Counted from the first letter of the stretch, positions 34,595 through 46,360 are shown. The stretch: 64,000 bases of DNA from Mesonia aestuariivivens (GCF_019311235.1 NZ_JAHWDF010000010.1:1-64000), one strand, 5' to 3'. Notes: generated by a model from the sequence alone, not told the origin. Made by a program: numbers and translations.

Positions 34595-34831
34595 ATGTTA
34601 AAGAAGATATTGATAGCACCTTTTTTACTTCTCATTAAGGTCTATCAATATCTTATTTCTCCACTTACACCTGCAACCTGTAGATTTCAACCTACTTGTT
34701 CTCATTACACATTTGAAGCTTTAAAAATTCACGGCCTTTGGAAAGGTGGTAAATTAGCTATTTCTAGAATTAAAAAGTGTCACCCTTGGGGTGATTCTGG
34801 CTGGGATCCAGTTCCTCCAAAAGACAATTAG
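34595..34831 (+). CDS. yidD: Membrane protein insertion efficiency factor YidD
   Basis: A 78-residue peripheral inner-membrane protein that assists YidC-dependent insertion. Diagnostic blocks: [31 protein letters not shown] near 13-43 with the three conserved cysteine-containing positions, and [17 protein letters not shown] near 58-74. It starts 6 nt after cysS. Confidence 0.94.
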   Translation: MLKKILIAPFLLLIKVYQYLISPLTPATCRFQPTCSHYTFEALKIHGLWKGGKLAISRIKKCHPWGDSGWDPVPPKDN

Positions 34832-34905
34832 AACTTTTTTACAAGTACACATTAAAAAAGCTTCAAATACTTATATTTACAGTTCAGAAATAATAAAATT
34901 CAACT

Positions 34906-35736
34906 ATGCTTTTTTCAGCTATTGTTTGGGATCCCTCAAAAGGAATAGATTTAGGTTTTTTCTTGATTCGTTATTACAGTTTAATGTATTTAGTAGCATT
35001 TGTGTTGGGCTGGTACATTATGAAAAAGTTCTTTTCAAATGAACATATTGATGAAGAGAAACTAGATCCTTTATTTATTTATGCCGTTTTAGGTACTTTA
35101 ATTGGTGCTAGATTAGGGCATGTTATATTTTACCAAACCGAACTTTTTTGGGAAGATCCGCTTTCTATCGTTTTACCTTTCAGCTTCAAAAATGGATTTG
35201 AATTTACTGGTTTTCAAGGATTAGCAAGTCATGGTGCCGCAATTGGTGTGATCATATCCATGTATTTTTACAATAAAAAACATTTAAAGAAAAGTATGCT
35301 CTTCATTTTAGATCGGGTTGCAATTACCGTTGCTATTGGAGGTGTTTTTATTAGAATAGGAAATTTCATCAATTCAGAAATTATTGGAAAACCCACTCAT
35401 AGTGATTACGGAGTTATTTTTAAGCAACTTGGTGAAAATTTCCCAAGACATCCTGCTCAATTATACGAAGCTGGATGTTATGTAATTGTGTTTATTATTT
35501 TATGGTTTATCTATTGGAGCACGAACAAAAAAGAAAAAACGGGCTTTATTTTTGGACTATTCTTAGTATTATTATGGTCGGTAAGGTTCTTTATAGAATT
35601 TGTAAAAGAAGCACAGGTTATACAAAGAGGCAGCTGGACTCTTAACACTGGACAATTGCTAAGTATACCTTTTATACTTTTTGGTTTCTATCTAATTTTT
35701 AGACCTAAAAAAGAAACTCAATCCATTAAAAAATAG
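34906..35736 (+). CDS. lgt: Prolipoprotein diacylglyceryl transferase
   Basis: A 276-residue inner-membrane enzyme that attaches diacylglycerol to the lipobox cysteine of prolipoproteins, the first step of lipoprotein maturation (several lipoproteins are encoded at 47.6-48.7 kb). Seven membrane segments are apparent. The Lgt signature region reads GGVFIRIGNFINSEIIGKPT near 145-164, with RHPAQLYEAG near 182-191 carrying conserved His/Glu residues. Near-consensus promoter box TATATTTA lies at 34872-34879. Terminator downstream. Confidence 0.95.
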   Translation: MLFSAIVWDPSKGIDLGFFLIRYYSLMYLVAFVLGWYIMKKFFSNEHIDEEKLDPLFIYAVLGTLIGARLGHVIFYQTELFWEDPLSIVLPFSFKNGFEFTGFQGLASHGAAIGVIISMYFYNKKHLKKSMLFILDRVAITVAIGGVFIRIGNFINSEIIGKPTHSDYGVIFKQLGENFPRHPAQLYEAGCYVIVFIILWFIYWSTNKKEKTGFIFGLFLVLLWSVRFFIEFVKEAQVIQRGSWTLNTGQLLSIPFILFGFYLIFRPKKETQSIKK

Positions 35737-35773
35737 TTTAATAATCTAAAATTTCACTTAATTAGATTTTCAC

Positions 35774-35808
35774 AAAAAACACTTTTACTAGTTAAAGGTG
35801 TTTTTTTT
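35774..35808 (+). terminator. Terminator of cysS-yidD-lgt cluster
   Basis: AAAAACACTTT / AAAGGTGTTTTT stem (one bulged G) followed by eight T residues. Confidence 0.8.
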
Positions 35809-36082
35809 ATTTTACAAAAAGAATAAGAATACTTCTATTTATCCATATAAAGATGATATCGTGCGTCGCATTAGAATCATCTAAACTTACTGATTTACTT
35901 TGTAAAACAATTTCTTACAACCTCTAATCAAAATAGTTATTTAGAGCAGAGACTAAGTTTAAGACAGATTAATTTTGATTGACTTAAAGATTTTAAAGAC
36001 TTCTACTAAATTAATTAATTCAAACTCTTGATGTAACACGTATTAATCAATTAGCAGAACAACAGGTTCTCATTAACCTATA
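35809..36082. other. Gene-free AT-rich spacer between lgt and secDF
   Basis: No intact gene. AGATGAT near 35852 and ATCATCT near 35877 form a short inverted repeat. Just before the secDF terminator a coding-like tail (IQTLDVTRINQLAEQQVLINL then stop) is visible on the plus strand but has stops close upstream, so it may be the last scrap of a lost gene. Confidence 0.45.
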
Positions 36083-36116
36083 AAACAAAAAAGCCATCTA
36101 TAATAGATGGCTTTTT
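36083..36116 (-). terminator. Terminator of secDF
   Basis: 13-bp perfect stem AAAAAGCCATCTA (36088-36100) / TAGATGGCTTTTT (36104-36116); T run on the minus strand. Confidence 0.92.
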
Positions 36117-36138
36117 GAATATATACAAGTTTACTTAA

Positions 36139-39138
36139 TTAAGCTAACTCTTCTTGTTCGTTTTCTTCTTCTTTACGCTTTAAAAGATCTTCACTTTTCT
36201 TTTTAGCAGTATCATACATAATTGGTGTTGCAATGAATAAAGATGAATATGTACCTACAACAACTCCAATAATTAAGGCAAACATAAAGCCTCTAATGCT
36301 TTCACCTCCAAAAATAAAGATCGCTAATAACACAATTAAAGTAGTTAAAGAGGTATTTACGGTACGGCTAATAGTGCTGTTTAATGCTGAATTGATCGTT
36401 TTATTAAACGGCCAATTTTCGTATTCATCAAAATACTCTCTAATTCTATCGAAAACAACCACGGTATCATTCAAGGAGTAACCTACAACTGTCAAAATAG
36501 CCGCAATAAATGCTTGATTAATTTCCATGTTGAAAGGCATAAAACTATATGTTAAAGAGAATATCCCTAAAATGATTAACACATCATGGAAAACTGCAAC
36601 TACAGCTCCTAAACTAAATTGCCATTTTCTAAATCTAAATAAGATATAAAGAAATACCACAATAAGCGACCCTATTACAGCAAAATAAGAAGCTTCTTTA
36701 ATATCATCTGCGATGGTTGGTCCCACTTTCATTGACGACATTATTCCTACTTCACTATCTTCATTAGCAACAGAGAAATCTTTATAAGAAGTTCCGTTTG
36801 GTAAGTAGGATTGTAAAACACCATAAAGTTTTTCAGATATCTCGTTATCTACTTCTGTTCCTTCTTCTTCAACTTTATATTTAGTTGTAATCTTTAATTG
36901 ATTATCTGAACCAAAAGTTTTTGCTTCGGCACTACCAAATTCTGCTACTAAATCTTGTTCAATTTCAGTAGGACTTACAGGCTGATCAAATCTAACTGTA
37001 TATGTTCTACCTCCAACAAAATCTACACCTTGGTTTAAACCTACGGTAGCTAAAGAAATTAAACTCGCTACAATTGCAATTCCTGAAATTACATAAGCAA
37101 TTTTTCTTTTAGCTATAAATTTAATGTTTACGGTCTTGAATAAATTTTTAGTTGCTCCTGTTGAAAAGGCTAAAGATTTACCATTTTTACCGTAACCATC
37201 TATAAATAATCGAGTGATAAATATCGCAGTAAATAATGACGTTGCAATACCTATTAATAAGGTAGTTGCAAAACCTTTAATTGGACCTGTACCAAAAACT
37301 AATAAAATTACCCCAGTAAGACCAGTTGTAATGTTGGCATCTAGGATTGAAGATAAAGCATTTTTAAATCCATCTTTTATGGCTTCTACTTGAGATTTAC
37401 CTTTATCCAATTCTTCTTTGATCCTTTCAAAAATAAGCACGTTAGCATCTACCGACATACCAATAGTTAATACAATACCAGCAATACCTGGTAAAGTTAA
37501 GACCGCACCTAATCCGGCTAGAATACCAAAAATGAATAAAATGTTTACGGCTAAAGCAACATCTGCAAAAAGACCTGCTTTACCATAGTAAAAAATCATC
37601 CAAGCTAAAACAAAAAGTAATGCTATTAAAAATGAATTAATTCCGCTGTCAATAGCTTCTTGCCCTAATGAAGGACCTACAATTTCACTTTGAACGATAT
37701 CTGCGGAAGCTGGCAATTTACCCGCTCTTAAAACATTTGCTAAATCTTTTCCTTCTGCTACTGTAAAATCACCAGAAATCTGACTTCTTCCTCCTGCGAT
37801 TGGACCATTACTTAATCCTGGTGCAGAATATACCACATTATCAAGAACGATTGCAATTTGAGAGCCTTGCTGGTAAGCATTGTTGGTCATCTCTTCCCAT
37901 TTCTTAGCTCCTTTACCGTTCATATTCATAGAAACTACGATTCTTCCTAATTGATCGTAAGTTTGGGTGGCATCTGTAATTACACTTCCGCTCAAATCTG
38001 GCTCACTACTTTTATTTCCTTTTAAAGCATAAAGATCTACCAGCTCACTATCTCTAAGCGGCTTACCCCATACAAATTTCGCATAGCGCTGCTCTAATGG
38101 TAGTAATGCTTTAACTTCTGGCATTCTTAAATACTCACCAACGGTAGCTGTATCTTTTAATTGAAAACTAGCAATTACTGGACCTCCTTGTTGCCCTGGA
38201 GCTTGAATTAAATCGAAAATTGGATTTTCGCCTTCTTCTGTAGCTTCTTCCTCTTCAGCGTTTTCCAATAAATCATCAATATTATCTTCGTCTGCAACTT
38301 GGGTAGAATCTGTTGATGTTTCAACTTTATCGTTACCTACTATAGATTTTAATTTTTCATTAGCTTTTCCTAAGAAAGGAAATAACTCTTGGCCTTTATA
38401 TACATCCCAAAATTCTAATTGAGCAGTACTTTGTAAAAGTCCTTTTACACGATCTACATCTTTTGCACCTGGAAGTTCTACTAAGATTCTTCCAGAATCT
38501 CCTAAACGTTGAATATTTGGCTGTGTTACGCCAAATTTATCGATACGCTTACGAAGTACTTCAAAAGCTGAAGTAATACTTTCGTTTACTTTTCTTTTAA
38601 TAACTTTTTCAACTTGAGCATTTGGAGTGTCAAAATTAATTTCTTCACTTAAAGCTTTGTTAGCAAAAATATCTGGAGAAGCTAATTTAGCATCTTCATT
38701 TTCTGCAAAAGCTTGAAAAAATAAATCTAAATAATCCCCAGAACCATTTCTCTGTAACTCATCTGCTCTAGTTAAAGCTGTCGTAAATGCAGGATTATCT
38801 GAACCATTAGCTAATTCTTTCAAAATATCTTTTACTGATATTTGAAGAATCACGTTAATACCTCCTTTTAAATCTAAACCTTTATTAAGCTCTTTGTTCT
38901 TTGCGGTATTATAGGTAATTCCTGCAAAAACCTCTTCGCCACCAATAGAATCTAGATACCTACGCTCTGCTAGATCTCTTAGAGTAGCATAATCGTCTTT
39001 ATCTTCACTAATTTTTTGGTTCGCATAGGTTTTGGCTTCATCTTCAACCTTATTTGCGATAAATGTAAACGACAATTGATAAATACTTACCAATCCGAAT
39101 AAAATTGCGAATAGCTTAATTATCCCCTTATTCTGCAT
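36139..39138 (-). CDS. secDF: Protein translocase subunit SecDF (fused)
   Basis: A 999-residue fusion of SecD and SecF, which uses the proton gradient to pull exported proteins through SecYEG. The N-terminal helix is followed by the SecD conserved start GLDLKGGINVILQI near 69-82 and a periplasmic P1 domain with an acidic insertion (residues about 265-310, rich in Asp/Glu). The SecD membrane half has GMSVDANVLIFERIKEEL near 565-582. The SecF half begins near 675, with GVDFVGGRTYTVRF near 705-718 and GYSLNDTVVVFDRIRE near 882-897. The acidic insertion is typical of the flavobacterial form. Perfect -7 box upstream. Confidence 0.96.
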   Translation of the reverse strand: MQNKGIIKLFAILFGLVSIYQLSFTFIANKVEDEAKTYANQKISEDKDDYATLRDLAERRYLDSIGGEEVFAGITYNTAKNKELNKGLDLKGGINVILQISVKDILKELANGSDNPAFTTALTRADELQRNGSGDYLDLFFQAFAENEDAKLASPDIFANKALSEEINFDTPNAQVEKVIKRKVNESITSAFEVLRKRIDKFGVTQPNIQRLGDSGRILVELPGAKDVDRVKGLLQSTAQLEFWDVYKGQELFPFLGKANEKLKSIVGNDKVETSTDSTQVADEDNIDDLLENAEEEEATEEGENPIFDLIQAPGQQGGPVIASFQLKDTATVGEYLRMPEVKALLPLEQRYAKFVWGKPLRDSELVDLYALKGNKSSEPDLSGSVITDATQTYDQLGRIVVSMNMNGKGAKKWEEMTNNAYQQGSQIAIVLDNVVYSAPGLSNGPIAGGRSQISGDFTVAEGKDLANVLRAGKLPASADIVQSEIVGPSLGQEAIDSGINSFLIALLFVLAWMIFYYGKAGLFADVALAVNILFIFGILAGLGAVLTLPGIAGIVLTIGMSVDANVLIFERIKEELDKGKSQVEAIKDGFKNALSSILDANITTGLTGVILLVFGTGPIKGFATTLLIGIATSLFTAIFITRLFIDGYGKNGKSLAFSTGATKNLFKTVNIKFIAKRKIAYVISGIAIVASLISLATVGLNQGVDFVGGRTYTVRFDQPVSPTEIEQDLVAEFGSAEAKTFGSDNQLKITTKYKVEEEGTEVDNEISEKLYGVLQSYLPNGTSYKDFSVANEDSEVGIMSSMKVGPTIADDIKEASYFAVIGSLIVVFLYILFRFRKWQFSLGAVVAVFHDVLIILGIFSLTYSFMPFNMEINQAFIAAILTVVGYSLNDTVVVFDRIREYFDEYENWPFNKTINSALNSTISRTVNTSLTTLIVLLAIFIFGGESIRGFMFALIIGVVVGTYSSLFIATPIMYDTAKKKSEDLLKRKEEENEQEELA

Positions 39139-39178
39139 TATTCTTTAAGTTATTGATTAATCTATTTTTAAAAACGGA

Positions 39179-39186
39179 CAAATATA
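39179..39186 (-). promoter_or_regulatory. -7 box of secDF promoter
   Basis: TATATTTG on the minus strand, 41 nt before the secDF start; perfect TAnnTTTG. Confidence 0.6.
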
Positions 39187-39233
39187 GGGTTTCAAACATG
39201 AAATGCCAATTATTTTTTTAAGATAAATTTCAC

Positions 39234-39270
39234 AAAAAAAGCCTGTTGATTTTAACAATCAACAGGCTTT
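39234..39270 (-). terminator. Terminator of mdh
   Basis: Stem GCCTGTTGATT (39241-39251) / AATCAACAGGC (39257-39267), extended by A/T pairs; T run on the minus strand. Confidence 0.92.
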
Positions 39271-39290
39271 ACAATTTATTTCTTAAATAC

Positions 39291-40217
39291 TTACAGTTCT
39301 AACAATCCATTGGTTTTCTTCACGCCTTCAGCGCTTTCTTTAAGCTTAGCTTTTTCTGCTTCATTTAATTCGATTTCAACAATTTTCTCTATACCGCCTC
39401 TTCCTAATACTACAGGAACGCCAATACATAAATCATCTAAACCATATTCACCAGAAAGTAAAGTTGAACAAGGGAAAATTTTCTTTTGGTCACAAGCAAT
39501 TGCCTGTACTAATCCAGAAACTGCAGCTCCTGGCGCATACCAAGCACTTGTTCCTAACATTTTAGTTAATGTTGCTCCTCCAACTTTGGTATCTTCAGAT
39601 ACTTGTGTTAGTCTTTCTTCAGAAATAAATTCTGAAACCGGCACACTATTTCTTGTCGCCAATCTTGTTAACGGCACCATTCCTGTATCACTATGTCCAC
39701 CGATCACCATTCCGTCAACATCAGAGGCAGGAGCTTCTAAGGCTTCTGATAATCTATATTTAAAACGTGCGCTATCTAAAGCACCGCCCATACCTATAAT
39801 TCTATTTTTAGGCAATCCAGTTGTTTTATGAACTAAGTAGGTCATCGTATCCATTGGGTTACTAACTACTATAATAGTTACCTCTGGAGAATGTTTAATT
39901 ATATTAGAAGATACTTCTTTAACAATACCTGCATTAATCCCTATTAACTCTTCTCTCGTCATTCCTGGTTTACGAGGGATACCACTTGTTATTACAGCAA
40001 TATCACTTCCAGCAGTTTTAGAATAATCATTTGTACTTCCCGTGATTTTTGTATCAAAACCATTTAAAGAAGCCGTTTGCATAAGATCCATTGCTTTTCC
40101 TTCTGCATAATTTTCTTTAATATCTACCAACACTACTTCTGAAGCAAAATTTTTAATTGCGATATACTCTGCACAACTTGCACCAACGGCACCTGCACCT
40201 ACTACTGTAACTTTCAT
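39291..40217 (-). CDS. mdh: Malate dehydrogenase
   Basis: A 308-residue NAD enzyme of the lactate-dehydrogenase-like MDH type, interconverting malate and oxaloacetate in the TCA cycle. NAD motif GAGAVGASCAEY near 7-18, VVLVDIKENYAEGKAMDL near 28-45 with the Asp that selects NAD, substrate arginines in SGIPRKPGMTREE near 78-90, VSNPMDTMTYL near 117-127, and the active-site His in GGHSDTGMVPL near 172-182. Length is normal. Single-gene unit with terminator. Confidence 0.96.
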   Translation of the reverse strand: MKVTVVGAGAVGASCAEYIAIKNFASEVVLVDIKENYAEGKAMDLMQTASLNGFDTKITGSTNDYSKTAGSDIAVITSGIPRKPGMTREELIGINAGIVKEVSSNIIKHSPEVTIIVVSNPMDTMTYLVHKTTGLPKNRIIGMGGALDSARFKYRLSEALEAPASDVDGMVIGGHSDTGMVPLTRLATRNSVPVSEFISEERLTQVSEDTKVGGATLTKMLGTSAWYAPGAAVSGLVQAIACDQKKIFPCSTLLSGEYGLDDLCIGVPVVLGRGGIEKIVEIELNEAEKAKLKESAEGVKKTNGLLEL

Positions 40218-40318
40218 TATTTTAAATTTTTATAAATAATTTATATATAATTTTTTAATTCTTGCTAAAATACAAAATTGATTTCGCTTAAGGTAAATTT
40301 TACAGCCATAAAATAGAA

Positions 40319-41323
40319 TTAATACCCAAAATTAAGTCCGATATTAAAATTTTGGTATTCTTGAAAGCTATAAGCCGCATTTAACCTGAAGAAAGAAAGT
40401 TTCAATTTAAAACCAAGCGTAGCATTTATGCCATTAATAGATGTTTTTATAGCATAAGGGTCAATCAACTCTATCCCCTGAGAAGGACCAGCATCGATTA
40501 TATAACTTCCTTTTAAAGCTGTGGTCGCATTACCGCTCACAAAGCCCAAACCTCCATAAAAATTAATTACTGGTAGTTTAGTAGAGGCTATTGCACTAAA
40601 AACCCAACTATTCATTTCTGAACTTATTTCTTGTCCGGCACCTGCTATAGAGCTTTCATCTAGATCATAAGAAGCATCAATTCGTGTATAACCTATTAGT
40701 CCAGAAATAGCAACTGGCAGTAAATCTGCACCTTTTAACCAATTTGTAAATTCATGCTGTAATGCAGCACCATAAAGTTTAGTTTTTGTTCCGTCATATT
40801 CAATTTCTGGCAAAAATCTAGCTTTAAGTTCAAACCCCTTAATAAGCCCCAAACTTCCTTGTAAGTAAGCAGAAGGAACAAAATTAATATTACTATCTCC
40901 TAAACCTTGCGGAAGTTTAATTTCTGCAGTTTCGGTTGCTATACCCGTATCGTACTCGATAATTACTAATTGATCTGGGTTATTTTCTCCAAATATAGTC
41001 GCTACACTTTTACGCTGAGCACCATCAGGGAAACTAATGTTTGAATAATCACCTACATTTAATTCAAAATTTTGCTTATCATCACTTACGAATGCTGCAT
41101 TTGCTACAACAGAAATTTCAAAATGAAAGGTTTTTTTCACCTTTCCTGAATTATACCAACCATTAGCTAAATTATAAACGGATGCTTCTGCAGCTGGAGC
41201 GATATAACTCTCACTAAAACGCTCTGCGTTATCAACACCTGCCCTTAAAAAATCTTTAATATTATCTTGAGCATTTAAAATTAAAGTACTCAACAAAGCC
41301 GAAACAAATAAAACACTTTTCAT
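40319..41323 (-). CDS. DUF6588 family outer-membrane protein
   Basis: A 334-residue protein with signal peptide MKSVLFVSALLSTLILNAQ, then DNIKDFLRAGVDNAERFSESYIAPA, a start characteristic of what I recall as DUF6588 proteins in Bacteroidota. The mature chain is beta-rich and ends LNAAYSFQEYQNFNIGLNFGY with the terminal aromatic expected for a barrel inserted by BAM. Function unknown. It lies downstream of gyrB on the same strand, with the gyrB terminator between them. Confidence 0.75.
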   Translation of the reverse strand: MKSVLFVSALLSTLILNAQDNIKDFLRAGVDNAERFSESYIAPAAEASVYNLANGWYNSGKVKKTFHFEISVVANAAFVSDDKQNFELNVGDYSNISFPDGAQRKSVATIFGENNPDQLVIIEYDTGIATETAEIKLPQGLGDSNINFVPSAYLQGSLGLIKGFELKARFLPEIEYDGTKTKLYGAALQHEFTNWLKGADLLPVAISGLIGYTRIDASYDLDESSIAGAGQEISSEMNSWVFSAIASTKLPVINFYGGLGFVSGNATTALKGSYIIDAGPSQGIELIDPYAIKTSINGINATLGFKLKLSFFRLNAAYSFQEYQNFNIGLNFGY

Positions 41324-41334
41324 CTTATCAATAA

Positions 41335-41376
41335 ATTAAAAAAACCGTAATTACTTTACGTAAATTACGGTTTTTT
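41335..41376 (-). terminator. Terminator of gyrB
   Basis: 14-bp stem AAAAAACCGTAATT (41339-41352) / AATTACGGTTTTTT (41363-41376); T run on the minus strand. Confidence 0.92.
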
Positions 41377-41402
41377 ATTTTATAAATGATAATTATTCTT
41401 TT

Positions 41403-43349
<1,947 letters not shown>

Positions 43350-43366
43350 TTAACATACTTAGAACA

Positions 43367-43374
43367 CAAATATA
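43367..43374 (-). promoter_or_regulatory. -7 box of gyrB promoter
   Basis: TATATTTG on the minus strand, 21-27 nt before the two candidate gyrB starts. Confidence 0.6.
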
Positions 43375-43571
43375 GCAAAACCAGTGCTACTAATAGAGCC
43401 TGAAAAGCCTGCAAACCTTCAAGTTATTAACAATTAACTCGAAATAAGCTTTCTAAGCAACAATTTAAACCCCTACATACCTTACCTTTAATTTTAACAG
43501 AAGATATATAAAACCTTAACAATAATACTTCTGCGTTTAAGTTATATTTAAAGAAAATAGAAAATACAACT

Positions 43572-44108
43572 ATGAAAGCAGTTTTAAGTTTATTTATGAT
43601 CTTTAGCTTATTGAGTGTAGATATTCAAGCACAAGATTTCTCTGACCTCGATAAAAGTCCAATGGATGTTGCTATTATTAGAAACGATGACAGCTCTCCT
43701 ATGGCGAGAGTAATTTATAGTAGACCAAAAATGCGTGGACGTGAAATATTTGGAGAACTCGTACCTTACAGTAAAGTTTGGAGAACCGGAGCCAATGAAG
43801 CTACAGAATTAAGAATATATAATGATATGACTATAGGCGGACAAACTATTCCTGCTGGTACTTATTCTTTATATACCATACCAGAAAAAACAGAATGGAC
43901 GCTTATTTTGAACAAAGCAAGAAATCAATGGGGCGCATACGAATATGATGATAGCAAAGATTTATTAAGAATTAAAGCACCAGCTAGAAAAGCTGCTGCA
44001 CCTATAGAAGACTTTTCTATCGCTTTTCAACCCATTGAAAATGGCACTAATTTGTTAATTGGCTGGGAAAATACTTTTATTGAAGTCCCGTTACAAAATG
44101 CAGAATAA
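43572..44108 (+). CDS. DUF2911 secreted protein
   Basis: A 178-residue protein with signal peptide MKAVLSLFMIFSLLSVDIQAQ. DUF2911 hallmarks are present: IYSRPKMRGREIFGELVPYSKVWRTGANEATEL near 50-82, GGQTIPAGTYSLYTIP near 91-106, and WTLILNKARNQWGAYEYD near 109-126. The family is widespread in Bacteroidota and of unknown function. Near-consensus promoter box TATATTTA at 43545-43552; terminator downstream. Confidence 0.88.
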   Translation: MKAVLSLFMIFSLLSVDIQAQDFSDLDKSPMDVAIIRNDDSSPMARVIYSRPKMRGREIFGELVPYSKVWRTGANEATELRIYNDMTIGGQTIPAGTYSLYTIPEKTEWTLILNKARNQWGAYEYDDSKDLLRIKAPARKAAAPIEDFSIAFQPIENGTNLLIGWENTFIEVPLQNAE

Positions 44109-44118
44109 ATCAAATGAA

Positions 44119-44155
44119 CAAAAAAGCCTTTCTTTAATTAGTGAGGCTTTTTTTT
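44119..44155. terminator. Terminator between DUF2911 gene and ars operon
   Basis: AAAAAGCCT (44121-44129) / AGGCTTTTT (44144-44152) with T run; flanking A run suggests use in both directions between the convergent units. Confidence 0.8.
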
Positions 44156-44171
44156 ATTGCATAATTAGACA

Positions 44172-44789
44172 TTAGACAAGTGACGCCACGAAAAGCATCT
44201 CTCTCCCTATTTCATTTAACGTTGCCTGATAAGCTGCTGCTTGATGCAAAGTTTTATCTGCATACTTAGGATCTTGATACGGAAGTGATAATCTTGCTAC
44301 ACTCCCCACCACAAAAGGACAACCGCCATCTGCTTCTGTACAAACCATTACGGCTATAAAATTTCCTTGTGGATTGTATTGGTCTGAATAAACTTTAGAA
44401 AATAATTCTTCGCGATTATTATCTTCTTCTGAAATTTTAACTTGATAACTAGGATTTTCACCTGAGTTAATTTCTTCTACTCTAAATCCGGAAATTTTTA
44501 ATGCTGAAATCATATTAGGATGAAAAGTCGTTGCTTCTGTTCCTCCAGAAAATGTTTCCATAGGAATATTATATTTTTCTGCTGCCAATCGAAGCCAAAT
44601 TTGTCCCAAATGACTTCTTCTAGAATTATGCGTACAAATTACAATTACTTTCGCCTTTTTAAACTGCTGGATGCTTTCTCTAATTTTTTCTGCAAAAAGT
44701 TTTAAATCGGTTTTTCGTTCTTCAGAAATAAAGGAGAAATCTTGTTCTAATTCTTTAATTAATTTTTCAATTTGAGGATAAAATTTCAT
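44172..44789 (-). CDS. arsC: Arsenate reductase, low-Mr phosphatase type
   Basis: A 205-residue cytosolic enzyme that reduces arsenate to arsenite for export. It has the LMW-phosphatase loop CTHNSRRS with nucleophile Cys52 and Arg58, and the DP acid motif near Asp173. A second cysteine pair, Cys150 and Cys157 (VCTEADGGCPF), is spaced by seven as in the thioredoxin-coupled Staphylococcus pI258 ArsC, supporting a three-cysteine redox relay. An extra N-terminal helical segment of about 45 residues makes it longer than the 130-residue prototype. It begins 2 nt after the ACR3 gene in the ars operon. Confidence 0.85.
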   Translation of the reverse strand: MKFYPQIEKLIKELEQDFSFISEERKTDLKLFAEKIRESIQQFKKAKVIVICTHNSRRSHLGQIWLRLAAEKYNIPMETFSGGTEATTFHPNMISALKISGFRVEEINSGENPSYQVKISEEDNNREELFSKVYSDQYNPQGNFIAVMVCTEADGGCPFVVGSVARLSLPYQDPKYADKTLHQAAAYQATLNEIGREMLFVASLV

Positions 44790-44791
44790 AG

Positions 44792-45832
44792 TTAGACAGA
44801 TTGCGTATGATAATATTTCTTTTTAAGCCAAAAAGCTACTTTTACTAATAAAATAAGTGCCGGAACTTCTACCAGCGGACCGATAACCCCAGCGAAAGCC
44901 TGACCGCTATTTAACCCAAATACAGCAATAGCCACCGCAATTGCTAATTCAAAATTATTACCACTTGCGGTAAATGCAACTGAAGTATTCACTTTATATG
45001 ATGCTCCTAAACTTTTACCTGTAAAAAAACTTATTAAAAACATCGCCACAAAGTAAATAAGCAATGGAACTACTATAATCAGAACATCTTGCGGAATTTC
45101 TACAATTAACTCTCCTTTTAAACTGAACATTAAAACGATGGTAAATAAAAGCGAGATTAAAGTAAGTGGCGAAATCTTCGGAATAAAGTTTTCATTATAC
45201 CATTTTTCTCCTTTGGTTTTCACTCCTATATACCTAATAACAATTCCTAACAAAAACGGAATACCCAAATAAATAGCGACGCTTTCTGCTATGGTAGCGA
45301 TAGAAATATCGACAAGCGCACCCTCAAAACCGAATAATGGCGGCAGTTTAGTTATAAATAACCACGCATAAAAACTATAGGCAAAAATCTGAAAAATACT
45401 GTTTAAAGCTACCAATCCAGCTCCATATTCGGGGCTTCCTTCCGCTAGATCGTTCCATACTAAAACCATAGCGATGCAACGAGCTAAACCAATTAAAATT
45501 AAACCAATCATGTATTCTGGATAATCTCTTAGAAATGTAATTGCTAAGAAAAACATAAGCAAGGGCCCTAAAACCCAATTCATCAGTAGCGAAAGTGTAA
45601 GCACTTTTGTGTTTTTAAAAACCTTAGGTAATAATGCATAGTTTACTTTTGCTAAAGGCGGAAACATCATTAAAATTAATCCTACAGCAATTAGAATATT
45701 AGTTGAGCCGAGCTGAAAGCTATTGATAGTTTCTGAGCTTTGAGGATAAAAATATCCAATAGCGACTCCTAATAACATGGCTATAAAAATCCACAAGGTT
45801 AGGTAACGATCTAAAAAACTTAATTTTTTCAT
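44792..45832 (-). CDS. acr3: ACR3 family arsenite efflux transporter
   Basis: A 346-residue inner-membrane exporter of As(III), with about ten hydrophobic helices. The family's essential cysteine is present in [18 protein letters not shown] (about 116-133), followed by [15 protein letters not shown] and, in the second half, [23 protein letters not shown] near 288-310. Third gene of the ars operon, 12 nt after the DUF6428 gene and 2 nt before the reductase. Confidence 0.94.
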   Translation of the reverse strand: MKKLSFLDRYLTLWIFIAMLLGVAIGYFYPQSSETINSFQLGSTNILIAVGLILMMFPPLAKVNYALLPKVFKNTKVLTLSLLMNWVLGPLLMFFLAITFLRDYPEYMIGLILIGLARCIAMVLVWNDLAEGSPEYGAGLVALNSIFQIFAYSFYAWLFITKLPPLFGFEGALVDISIATIAESVAIYLGIPFLLGIVIRYIGVKTKGEKWYNENFIPKISPLTLISLLFTIVLMFSLKGELIVEIPQDVLIIVVPLLIYFVAMFLISFFTGKSLGASYKVNTSVAFTASGNNFELAIAVAIAVFGLNSGQAFAGVIGPLVEVPALILLVKVAFWLKKKYYHTQSV

Positions 45833-45844
45833 ACTGAATAAAGT

Positions 45845-46351
45845 TTAGCAACAACCGCATTGGTTGGCTTCTGTTTTTACTTCTTCTACAGGAGAAGCGC
45901 AGCAAGCTTGAGCTTTTTCGTCTTCTGTTGTAACTCTATCTTTTGCTTTGCAAGTGGTAAACCCTTCGCCTAAACGAAAAATTAATAAATCGTTTTTCAC
46001 TTCAAAATCATTTACTGGTAAAGTTGCTTTATGGAAGTTCTGGTTTTGATATTCAAATAAAATTTCAACATTCTTTAAAGTGGTTCTTACTTTATTAACT
46101 AATTCAAAAATTGATAACATTTTACTTGCGGTAAGCTGATGACTGGGTTCTGGTGTTTCATTTTCCCATAATTGCACATGAACTTCTTGCCACTTATTCT
46201 GTACTCCACCGCAATCTACCGTATTGTAATCGACGTTTTTAATTTCTGTAAGATGAAAATCTGTTCTCACAAAGTTCCCTGACTGATATTCGAAATACAC
46301 AGGAAGATTTTGATTTGTTTTGAGTACGTTTAAAAATTCTTTAGTTTTCAT
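45845..46351 (-). CDS. DUF6428 protein with cysteine-rich tail
   Basis: A 168-residue soluble protein. Two similar halves can be seen (NLPVYFEYQSGNFVRTDFHLTEIKNV and NVEILFEYQNQNFHKATLPVNDFEV), suggesting an internal duplication. The C-terminus carries CC and CGCC clusters after a glutamate-rich linker, well suited to bind arsenite. The family is found in arsenic operons of Bacteroidota and has no proven function; a metallochaperone role is inference. It has its own upstream copy of the putative ArsR operator. Confidence 0.75.
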   Translation of the reverse strand: MKTKEFLNVLKTNQNLPVYFEYQSGNFVRTDFHLTEIKNVDYNTVDCGGVQNKWQEVHVQLWENETPEPSHQLTASKMLSIFELVNKVRTTLKNVEILFEYQNQNFHKATLPVNDFEVKNDLLIFRLGEGFTTCKAKDRVTTEDEKAQACCASPVEEVKTEANQCGCC

Positions 46352-46360
46352 AATTGTATT

